In this document: one piece after another, positions 18,231 to 25,163 of the stretch | How the letters are laid out: every line of letters starts with the position of its first letter | How positions within the stretch are numbered: position 1 is the first letter of the stretch | Assembly (NCBI GenBank): GCA_947461145.1 | Contig: CANHJD010000010.1 | Coordinates: 1 to 34,039 of the forward strand | Direction of reading: 5' to 3' | Source: Bacteriovoracaceae bacterium | GTDB lineage: Bacteria > Bdellovibrionota > Bacteriovoracia > Bacteriovoracales > Bacteriovoracaceae | Length of the DNA stretch: 34,039 nucleotides | Notes under the pieces: model-generated | Told to the model about the DNA's origin: nothing | The model's input: only the letters and a program-made list of their open reading frames with translations | The model's database searches: none | Made by a program: the position numbers and the translations under genes

Positions 18231-20978
18231 TTAAACTGCTTCAATTTTCTCAGCAAAAGCGCCATTCACAATCTTAGCTTGTTCAGCGGTATGGACACTT
18301 GCGTAACCTGTGGCCGGTGAAGCCGAAGATTTACGAGCAAGTAGTTTAAAATCATCAAACTGAACATAACGACGAAGGAAGGTGAATGCTCCCATGTTCT
18401 TAGGTTCTTCTTGGACCCACACTTTCTCAGCACTCTTATACTTCTCTAGAAGTTTCCAGCTTTGTTCTTCAGGCATCGGATAAAGTTGCTCTAGACGAAC
18501 AATGGCCACGTCTTTGCGCTTATCTTTTTGTTGTTTTGCTTTGAGATCAAAGAAGATTTTTCCTGTGCACATAATAAGACGCTTAACATCTTTAGCATTA
18601 ACAGATGAATCATCGATGATTTCTTGAAAAGATCCTTCGGTGAAGTCTTTAAGAGTTGAAATACATTCAGGGTGTCTCAAAAGAGACTTCGGTGTGAAAA
18701 TAATAAGTGGCTTTCTAAAATCCCACTTAACCTGACGACGAAGAATGTGGAAAATATTCGCAGGTGTCGTTAAATTAGCGACAACCATATTCCACTCAGC
18801 GGCGAGTTGGAGGAATCTTTCAGGACGAGCATTTGAGTGTTCTGGCCCTTGTCCTTCGTAACCATGTGGAAGCATCATGACAACACCACTTTGTCTTTGC
18901 CACTTAGACTCACCAGATGAGATGAATTGATCAATGATAGTTTGCGCCCCATTGGCGAAATCTCCAAACTGAGCTTCCCAGATATTCAAAGAAGCGGGAG
19001 AGCCAAGTGAGTAACCATACTCAAATCCAAGAACAGCATATTCAGATAGAAGTGAGTTATAGACTTTATACTTACCTTGCTTTTCAGCAACATTGGTCAA
19101 AAACAAATGACGAGTATTATTGATTTCATCTACGACACCGGCGTGACGATGAGAGAAAGTTCCTCGAATACAGTCTTGCCCTGACATACGAACAGTAATC
19201 CCTTCCTGAAGAAGTGATCCGTAGGCCATAAGCTCGCCCATCGCCCAGTCAAATTGGTCATCTGCAAAGCGCTTTTGTCTCTCTTCAAGAAGCTTTTCAA
19301 TTTTTTGAATCGGCTTAAAGTTTGCTGGGAGTGTTGTGAGGGCCTTTAGTGTTTTCTCCATGACATCTTTAGTAACTGAAGTTTTGGGAGAATAATCAAA
19401 GTCTTTTGGAGTTGAACGTCGAAAAGACTGCCACTGCTCTTCTGGTTTTTGGTAAAGATATGGAAGGGGTTTTTGCTTAACCATATTGAAGCGGTCTTGA
19501 AGTAAATTCTTAAACTGCTCTTCCATTTGCACAGCAAGCTGCGCCTCAATTTGCTTTCCTTCAATAAGTTTATCTTTATAAACTTCGCGAGGATTAGAAT
19601 GCTGAGAAATCAATTTATAAAATGAGGGCTGTGTAAAACGAGGCTCATCAGATTCGTTATGTCCATGTTTGCGGTAACAAACCATGTCGATAAAAATGTC
19701 TTTATGAAATTTTGCTCTGAACTCAGAAGCCAGCTCAACTGCATAAACAACCGATTCTGCATCATCACCATTCACATGAATAACAGGAACCTCTAGGACT
19801 CTTGAAATAGATGTTGAATAAATAGATGAACGTGCATCATCAAAATCAGTGGTAAAACCGATTTGGTTATTAATGACAAAATGGATTGCTCCCCCAACAT
19901 TATACCCACGAAGGCCTGACATCTGGACTGTTTCATAAACTATTCCTTGCCCGGCAACAGCAGCGTCTCCATGAATGATGATAGGTAAAATTTTAGTAGG
20001 ATCTTCATTATAAATTGAATCCCCTTGAGCACGTGAAAAACCTAAAACAACGGCATCAACGGCTTCCAAGTGAGAAGGATTTGGCATTAGTTTTAAGTAA
20101 ACTTTATGCCCACCACTCGTTGTAATATGAGACGAGTAACCCATGTGATACTTCACATCTCCGTCACCCATTGTTAAATCAGGAGTTGCCTGACCTTCAA
20201 ATTCATTAAAAATATATTCGTAAGTTTTGCCCATGATGTTTGCAAGTACGTTAAGGCGCCCACGGTGGGCCATACCAATAACAACTTCTTCAACGCCATG
20301 ATTTGCTGAAGAATTAATGATCGCATCAAGTGCCGCAATGGTGTTCTCACCACCTTCAAGTGAAAATCTTTTTTGACCAACATATTTTGTGTGTAAAAAA
20401 TTTTCAAAAGCAACAGCTTCATTGAGCTTTGTTAAGATGCGTTTCTTTTTTTCGATGGTAAAGTTTTTAGTTCTAGGACCATTTTCAAAAATTTGTTGAA
20501 ACCAATCACGGACTTCAACATCATTGATGTGCATAAATTCCACACCAATATTCCCGCAGTACAAATCTTTAAGATGAAAAATGATATCTTTTAATTTTCC
20601 ATTGGGTTTTCCAACGATTTCCCCAATAACAAAAGTTTCTTCAAGATCAGATGTCTTAAGTCCAAAATCTTCAAGTTCAAGATGAGGATAACGATTTTTT
20701 CTTTCTCTAATAGGATTTGTCGTAGAGATAAGGTGAGCACGGGCCCTGTAACCTTCAATGAGTCTATAAACTTTGAATTCCTTTCCTAAATTTGTGGAGA
20801 CAGATCCGGTAGTTTCAACCTGAACTTGCGGTTGACCTAAAGCAAACTCTACACCTTTAAAAAATTGTCTCCAAGATCCATCAACTGAATCTGGATTTCT
20901 TCGATAATCTGAATAAAGACTGTCAATGTAGGCATTGTCTGAAGAGGACACATAAGAAAAATCATGGGAAATAGTCAT
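18231..20978 (-). CDS. sucA: 2-oxoglutarate dehydrogenase E1 component
   Basis: A 915-residue thiamine diphosphate enzyme that decarboxylates 2-oxoglutarate and reductively succinylates the E2 lipoyl group. The N-terminal YIDSLYSDYRRNPDSVDGSW segment is the conserved E2-contact helix of SucA. IGMAHRGRLNVL, HGDAAVAGQG, NNQIGFTT, YRKHGHNESDEP and LPHGYEGQGPEHSNAR are all diagnostic. Full length. First gene of the leftward operon, which supplies a complete 2-oxoglutarate dehydrogenase together with sucB and lpd. No sucCD genes are in view. Confidence 0.97.
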   Translation of the reverse strand: MTISHDFSYVSSSDNAYIDSLYSDYRRNPDSVDGSWRQFFKGVEFALGQPQVQVETTGSVSTNLGKEFKVYRLIEGYRARAHLISTTNPIRERKNRYPHLELEDFGLKTSDLEETFVIGEIVGKPNGKLKDIIFHLKDLYCGNIGVEFMHINDVEVRDWFQQIFENGPRTKNFTIEKKKRILTKLNEAVAFENFLHTKYVGQKRFSLEGGENTIAALDAIINSSANHGVEEVVIGMAHRGRLNVLANIMGKTYEYIFNEFEGQATPDLTMGDGDVKYHMGYSSHITTSGGHKVYLKLMPNPSHLEAVDAVVLGFSRAQGDSIYNEDPTKILPIIIHGDAAVAGQGIVYETVQMSGLRGYNVGGAIHFVINNQIGFTTDFDDARSSIYSTSISRVLEVPVIHVNGDDAESVVYAVELASEFRAKFHKDIFIDMVCYRKHGHNESDEPRFTQPSFYKLISQHSNPREVYKDKLIEGKQIEAQLAVQMEEQFKNLLQDRFNMVKQKPLPYLYQKPEEQWQSFRRSTPKDFDYSPKTSVTKDVMEKTLKALTTLPANFKPIQKIEKLLEERQKRFADDQFDWAMGELMAYGSLLQEGITVRMSGQDCIRGTFSHRHAGVVDEINNTRHLFLTNVAEKQGKYKVYNSLLSEYAVLGFEYGYSLGSPASLNIWEAQFGDFANGAQTIIDQFISSGESKWQRQSGVVMMLPHGYEGQGPEHSNARPERFLQLAAEWNMVVANLTTPANIFHILRRQVKWDFRKPLIIFTPKSLLRHPECISTLKDFTEGSFQEIIDDSSVNAKDVKRLIMCTGKIFFDLKAKQQKDKRKDVAIVRLEQLYPMPEEQSWKLLEKYKSAEKVWVQEEPKNMGAFTFLRRYVQFDDFKLLARKSSASPATGYASVHTAEQAKIVNGAFAEKIEAV

Positions 20979-21016
20979 AATTTAAACTCAAATTTATAGG
21001 TTTTTTGATGAGTATG

Positions 21017-21044
21017 ATTATATTCCGAAAAAGGAGTTAGTGAA
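21017..21044 (-). promoter_or_regulatory. Predicted sucA operon promoter
   Basis: Minus strand TTCACT (21039-21044), 16-base spacer, and a consensus TATAAT (21017-21022). The leader is about 32 bases. It is the best -10 hexamer in the window, fitting a highly expressed TCA operon. Confidence 0.6.
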
Positions 21045-21106
21045 AATGCTAATCCTTGGAAAAATAATAAGTTGAATTATATTACTCGCTGCAAAATTCT
21101 TATCGA

Positions 21107-21135
21107 TTGACCGGCCCCCCTTTTCAGACTAGCCT
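21107..21135 (+). promoter_or_regulatory. Predicted promoter giving a near-leaderless mRNA
   Basis: TTGACC at 21107-21112, 17-base spacer, TAGCCT at 21130-21135. The -10 is weak (three of six). The expected start is about 21142, two bases before the ATG at 21144. No Shine-Dalgarno sequence is evident. Confidence 0.35.
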
Positions 21136-21143
21136 TGTCGGAT

Positions 21144-22142
21144 ATGAAAAATATGAAACTCCTTTTTTTAGGTCTCATTGTTTCTCTTTCCCCGCTTGCC
21201 CGAGCAGAAAACGCAATACATCAAGTAAGTCCAATTATTCAATATTTAGCACAGAACCAAGGGATAAAGAATTTTGCTTTCTTTAGCTTAATCGCGAAGC
21301 GTTGCAGCGACTTTTTGGTTACAGATTTTGACATCTATGCCTGCCAAGATGGTGTTGATCGAATGATTGAACTTCTTGATTCAGATATTTACTTCCCGCC
21401 TGACGCCGAACCAGTGAAGCAAGTATACACACCTAGAGAGTTTTTATTTGTCGCGTTTAAGAAAAATCTCATAGAAGCACTTTCCGATGAAGGTACCACA
21501 ATCTATCTCAATGACCTTCAATCTAAACTTAACGGTTACTTACTTGGGATGGAGAAAGAATTTAATCTTTGGGACTTCAGTTTAACCTATTTTGAAGGCC
21601 CTCTTGATACTTCCAAGGCGATTTCTGCCCTTTTTCAAGATACCTCAGCGACTAAGCTTCATCTGGCTTACCTTGAAAAACTTCAAGTCAGAGGGGGAGC
21701 TAACTTTAATCTCAATAAAGAACTCCTCAATAGAACAATTGATGTTATCAATTTAGTTTCAGATTATGCGGACACAAGATATCATGCCCTTTTTTATCCA
21801 AGTCACGTAAAATCTGGAATGAATAAAAGTCTTTATCATTTTTATGTCCCACTCTATCTTGCCATGAAATTAAAAGATGAGGGGTTTTCAAAGCAGGTTG
21901 CATCTGCTTCTCCATTTATGATGACTCTTACATATGAATTTATTACTGCCGCCAATGACTATCGCTATCTTTTTAAAAACCCAGAAACTGTGGCCAACGA
22001 ATGGAAAGCAAGAGACATCTTTGGTGGATTCCAGGGCTCAATGATGGGGTCTGGTAAGAAGAATCTCAAAGACTTCGCAATTTTTAGAGCAAGTTTTGCC
22101 ACTTCCACTACCGAAGCAGTGCGATCTATTATAAACAAATAG
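21144..22142 (+). CDS. Exported protein of unknown function
   Basis: A 332-residue protein with a signal peptide (MKNMKLLFLGLIVSLSPLARA). I recognise no family. The mature chain is mostly alpha-helical in character, with a Cys pair near the N-terminus (KRCSDF and YACQDG, likely an intramolecular disulfide) and no lipobox. ATGs at 21144 and 21153 are both possible; neither has a good ribosome site, and the predicted promoter suggests a leaderless message. Divergent from sucA and nearly abutting (4-base gap) the convergent esterase gene. Confidence 0.7.
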   Translation: MKNMKLLFLGLIVSLSPLARAENAIHQVSPIIQYLAQNQGIKNFAFFSLIAKRCSDFLVTDFDIYACQDGVDRMIELLDSDIYFPPDAEPVKQVYTPREFLFVAFKKNLIEALSDEGTTIYLNDLQSKLNGYLLGMEKEFNLWDFSLTYFEGPLDTSKAISALFQDTSATKLHLAYLEKLQVRGGANFNLNKELLNRTIDVINLVSDYADTRYHALFYPSHVKSGMNKSLYHFYVPLYLAMKLKDEGFSKQVASASPFMMTLTYEFITAANDYRYLFKNPETVANEWKARDIFGGFQGSMMGSGKKNLKDFAIFRASFATSTTEAVRSIINK

Positions 22143-22146
22143 AAAA

Positions 22147-22824
22147 CTACCTAAATTCTGAGAGAAATTCCTTCACTTGTTGAATGGTCTTGGCAGGAAT
22201 TTCATGGCCTCCCTCAAAAACATTTAAATGCCCCTGAAAATTTAACGACTGGAGCCTTTCCTCGAGAAGTTTTGCACCTTTCAAAGGTAGGATGGGATCT
22301 TTTGTTCCGTGGGATTGGTAAAAAGGCAAGCCCCTGGCGACTTTTGGGATTCGCTCTTCTGCAATTAGATTACCGGAAAGAAGAATAAGCCCGGCCAGAG
22401 GTAGATCGGGCTTGAGGGCAAGATGAAAAGCACACATGGCACCTTGAGAAAAACCACCTATAATTATTTTCGAATGTTTTTGGGCAAGCTCTCTTAGAAA
22501 ATTCTCCTGCTGAGTAAGAGTCAAGTCAAATTCAGGAGGGATTGAGTTCGCAAGATTTCTAAACTCACCTGTTCTTATGGCCCTATCGAGTGCCTCCATA
22601 TCAATTGAGAACCAGGCCCGACCTTCGTAGTACCCCATTGGAAGTGGAAGTATCCCATTAGGAAAATACCAATTTGTTTTTCCATCATCCCAAAGCTCCC
22701 ACAAAGGATATAGATCTTGCATGTTGGCGCCATAACCATGAAATAGCACGACTGCATTACTGGGATCTGAATTTTCAATACATAGTGATTCAATCCCAGA
22801 GATATTTTTAATTACGGGTTTCAT
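22147..22824 (-). CDS. Alpha/beta-hydrolase, carboxylesterase/lysophospholipase family (Abhydrolase_2)
   Basis: A 225-residue cytosolic serine hydrolase. LFHGYGANMQDL forms the oxyanion region, Ser126 in GGFSQGAM is the nucleophile, and Asp176 (HGTKDPILP) and His207 (GGHEIP) complete the triad. The overall pattern is that of the phospholipase/carboxylesterase family acting on short acyl or thioester bonds. No signal peptide. It overlaps the preceding gene by ATGA (22821-22824) and is the last gene of a leftward trio. Confidence 0.87.
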   Translation of the reverse strand: MKPVIKNISGIESLCIENSDPSNAVVLFHGYGANMQDLYPLWELWDDGKTNWYFPNGILPLPMGYYEGRAWFSIDMEALDRAIRTGEFRNLANSIPPEFDLTLTQQENFLRELAQKHSKIIIGGFSQGAMCAFHLALKPDLPLAGLILLSGNLIAEERIPKVARGLPFYQSHGTKDPILPLKGAKLLEERLQSLNFQGHLNVFEGGHEIPAKTIQQVKEFLSEFR

Positions 22825-23624
22825 TCTCTACCTAATTTTATTCGGATCCAGGGTGGAACGACTGTCACCCTTGGATGTTTAACTTGCTGCTGAAGCTCAT
22901 ATAGAACAAGCGCAGTTACTGGTATAACTCCAAACTTCACCTCATCAATTCTCAATGCAAAAGTTTCTCCTTCATCCTCGATTTGGGCAAATCCCCATAT
23001 CTTCAGATAGGCCGGAAGAAGAAGCTTGATTCTTAAAGAGGAATAAAATGTTCCATTCAATACAGACATGACAAAGTCATTTGCAGGAATATCTGTCTCC
23101 GCTGGTGACTCTGGAAGTTTTTCTGAAATAGACTGTAAAAAATGAATTGGTAATTCAAGATGAGTCACATGGGCATCAAGCTTTGCAAGACAATCTTCTT
23201 GAATCTTTAGCACAAGGTCTTCCTGAGTAGAGTCTCCTTTGCACTTAACACTTATATCCTCAAGTCTAAATTCTCCTAGGTTTGCCGGTTTAAATTTGAC
23301 TGTGTCCCCAGAAATCACATGATCCTCTCGATCTAATTTCAAATTGACCCCAGCAACTGAGGCTGACTCAAAATTATGAACAAATGCGAAGGGATTCACC
23401 CATTCAAAATTGGCAAAAGTTGAATCAATTTCAAAAGTTTTTTCGCGACGATAAATTAAGACAGGATACTTTTCCTCAAAAAGAGACCAACCAAAATTGA
23501 TCTTCTCAAAATCCCCCGTTCCCTCTGGAGCTAGGTAATTCAAATTAACATTTTTAAGGTGCAATTTCTCAAGACCTGCAAAGGCCGTATTGAGTAAAAG
23601 AAAAGTGAGAATTAAGTATGACAT
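22821..23624 (-). CDS. Exported protein of unknown function
   Basis: A 267-residue protein with a short signal peptide (MSYLILTFLLLNTAFAG). The mature chain is beta-rich with two Cys (KCKGD and EDCLAK) that could form a disulfide. Its C-terminal third, from LNGTFYSS to IRIKLGRE, has the look of a lipid-binding or AsmA-like edge domain, but I cannot assign a family. GGGA precedes the ATG by six bases. Middle gene of the trio, coupled to the esterase. Confidence 0.65.
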   Translation of the reverse strand: MSYLILTFLLLNTAFAGLEKLHLKNVNLNYLAPEGTGDFEKINFGWSLFEEKYPVLIYRREKTFEIDSTFANFEWVNPFAFVHNFESASVAGVNLKLDREDHVISGDTVKFKPANLGEFRLEDISVKCKGDSTQEDLVLKIQEDCLAKLDAHVTHLELPIHFLQSISEKLPESPAETDIPANDFVMSVLNGTFYSSLRIKLLLPAYLKIWGFAQIEDEGETFALRIDEVKFGVIPVTALVLYELQQQVKHPRVTVVPPWIRIKLGRE

Positions 23625-23649
23625 TGTTCATCCCTATTTTATGGATGAA

Positions 23650-24267
23650 CTATTTTCTTTTTTTTGCAGTGAAGTCGGCAAGGATCTTTTTGATCATTAA
23701 TACTTCTTGCTTCATATCCGGATGCTTCGCATTGATACGGACTAATAACTGGTTAATTTGATGGTCCATTAGCTTTACATCACTAAGTAGTTCACTCAAT
23801 AATTCAGTTTTAAAATCAGCAACCTGAACTTTCACGTCTGCGTCAAACTCCGCTTTACGCGCACGCTCTCTTAACTGAACAACTTCCTCGCTCTCAAAAT
23901 CATAATGCCCTTCCATCACCGGCTGAGTTTGTGACTGAAGAGCATTGGCCCCCACACTGCGAGCAGGCGAAGTCTCAACGGATCCTCTTGGTGCAGAAGC
24001 TACGGTTGTTGGCCGCTTTGCAGACTGAGCGGCCCTTGCATCATCAATTTTCTTAACTTGGGCCATTGGCTGAGACGTTTGAGCACGCTCCACCACTGGA
24101 GCCTGTGGAGGCTGCGGTGGTTGTGGAATAGAAGGTGAAGGTTTAGCTTTCTGAGCAACATCTTCAACATGGAATTCTAAATCGACATCCTGTTGAACGG
24201 CATCATTCTTCCGCTTTTTCGCTTCTTCTTCGTCTTCAAATTCGAGGTCTAGATCATCTAGCGCCAT
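23650..24267 (-). CDS. Acidic/proline-rich low-complexity protein of unknown function
   Basis: A 205-residue, probably cytoplasmic protein. Residues 1-40 are acidic with repeated DLEF elements (DLDLEFEDEEE and DVDLEFHVED). Residues 45-120 are a disordered Pro/Gln/Ala-rich linker. The C-terminal part from about 125 is a charged helical region, likely coiled coil, that ends in lysines. The layout suggests an adaptor or scaffold. The repeated D-L-E-F element could be a short docking motif. First gene of the leftward trio, 25 bases before the exported protein and divergent from the pseudo-receiver gene. Confidence 0.65.
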   Translation of the reverse strand: MALDDLDLEFEDEEEAKKRKNDAVQQDVDLEFHVEDVAQKAKPSPSIPQPPQPPQAPVVERAQTSQPMAQVKKIDDARAAQSAKRPTTVASAPRGSVETSPARSVGANALQSQTQPVMEGHYDFESEEVVQLRERARKAEFDADVKVQVADFKTELLSELLSDVKLMDHQINQLLVRINAKHPDMKQEVLMIKKILADFTAKKRK

Positions 24268-24428
24268 TAGTTTACATTCCTTTCCTTAGCCGACTTATCG
24301 GATTTTGGTGCTCTAACTTGAGTTTTTCTATTGGTTTTACTGGTGATTGCCTGTCAGTAGTTAAGTTTTCTGGGTTATGAGACGATAAGCTATCAGATTT
24401 TAAAGAACTTGCTAGATAAGGAGCCCAG

Positions 24429-24959
24429 ATGACGGGTCCAGACGAAGACGATAAGCCAACAGTAGTACTTGATCTTAATGCTCTAAAAAAAATGAAACTC
24501 AAGCAAGAAGAGGACCTCGCCAATATTGCAACAGAGCTGGAATTCAATGTCATTCCAGAAGAGATTCCGGAATCAACAATCGCCAAGAAATCAAACTTCC
24601 CCATTATTTTGTTTGATTTTGGTTCTGATATGTTTCAAGCATCAAATGCTCTTTTTCCAGATGGATTTAGCTATAAAATTATAAAAACACTTCCTGAATT
24701 AAACGAATGTCTAAAGCAAAAAAAATTTCAGATAGTCGTTTTCAATTATGATGCAAATCCCAAGGCAGTGAACCAGCTTTGTGCCCAAATTAAAGCGAAA
24801 ATGCCGACCACAAAAACAATGATCATTGCCAAAAATATCTCACCAGAAAAGGCCAAGGCCCATGCTCAAACGGCTTCAGGAGCTGCAGGATACTATCAGC
24901 TTCCCCTTAATGCGGAAAAAATTGAAACAGAATTTTTAAAAATCAAAACAAAAGCGTAG
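24429..24959 (+). CDS. Degenerate receiver (REC-like) domain protein
   Basis: A 176-residue protein. An acidic, charged N-terminal tail of about 55 residues precedes a receiver-like alpha/beta domain: FPIILFDFG (strand 1), FQIVVFNYDANP at 100-111 (strand 3), TKTMIIAKN (strand 4) and GYYQLPL at 153-159 (strand 5). The acid pair, the strand-3 phosphorylation Asp and the strand-5 Lys of true receivers are not in place (Asn106/Tyr107 and Leu158 instead), so phosphorylation is unlikely and it may act as a protein-interaction module. AAGGAG lies just before the ATG. No output domain. Confidence 0.65.
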   Translation: MTGPDEDDKPTVVLDLNALKKMKLKQEEDLANIATELEFNVIPEEIPESTIAKKSNFPIILFDFGSDMFQASNALFPDGFSYKIIKTLPELNECLKQKKFQIVVFNYDANPKAVNQLCAQIKAKMPTTKTMIIAKNISPEKAKAHAQTASGAAGYYQLPLNAEKIETEFLKIKTKA

Positions 24960-24960
24960 T

Positions 24961-25043
24961 AAAAAAAAAGGCCATCGCGGTCAAACGATGGCCTACTAAA
25001 TCTGGGAGGTGAAATCATGGCTTAAATGATTTCGGGTCCATTG
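24961..25043 (-). ncRNA. Candidate small RNA with intrinsic terminator
   Basis: On the minus strand this stretch reads as a compact sRNA. First comes a hairpin with 8-bp arms (25026-25033 with 25011-25018, GAAATCAT/ATGATTTC). An unpaired C-rich segment containing CACCTCCC (25003-25010) follows. Last is a terminator hairpin with 9-bp arms (24986-24994 with 24969-24977, AGGCCATCG) followed by a run of T (24961-24968). A -35-like TTGACG lies at 25064-25069 on the same strand, with only a poor -10 (TATTTC, 15-base spacing). No leftward gene ends here that would need this terminator. The CCUCC segment could pair with Shine-Dalgarno sequences of target mRNAs. Existence and ends are inferred. Confidence 0.5.
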
Positions 25044-25128
25044 AAATACAAAAACATGATTCACGTCAACCAACCAAAATTCTTTTTTTTTAACACTGAA
25101 TCCCAATCAGGATGTTAGAAAACGTCAC

Positions 25129-25157
25129 TTGACTGCTCCGGTCGGCTTAGAAATGAT
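25129..25157 (+). promoter_or_regulatory. Predicted promoter giving a leaderless mRNA
   Basis: TTGACT at 25129-25134, 17-base spacer, AATGAT at 25152-25157. The expected start is 25164, which is the A of the cytochrome gene's ATG. No Shine-Dalgarno sequence precedes that ATG. Confidence 0.45.
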
Positions 25158-25163
25158 TAAGCG

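Noticed and set aside
17970-18320. 116-codon plus-strand frame across the sucA/sucB junction
   Set aside because: Antisense to two strongly supported genes; the composition is that of an antisense frame of lipoyl and linker sequence.
24272-24604. 110-codon minus-strand frame antisense to the pseudo-receiver gene
   Set aside because: Serine-rich with no family pattern, and it runs antisense to a gene with a good ribosome site and fold. Treated as a shadow.
24969-24994. Rightward terminator for the pseudo-receiver gene
   Set aside because: On the plus strand the hairpin is preceded by A and followed by ACTAAATC with no T run. The T run is on the minus strand only.
25004-25025. Strong GGGAGGT ribosome site followed by ATG GCT TAA as a regulatory mini-gene
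   Set aside because: A two-codon frame cannot be supported as a gene, and the complement of a C-rich sRNA segment explains it better. Kept only as an alternative in the sRNA finding.
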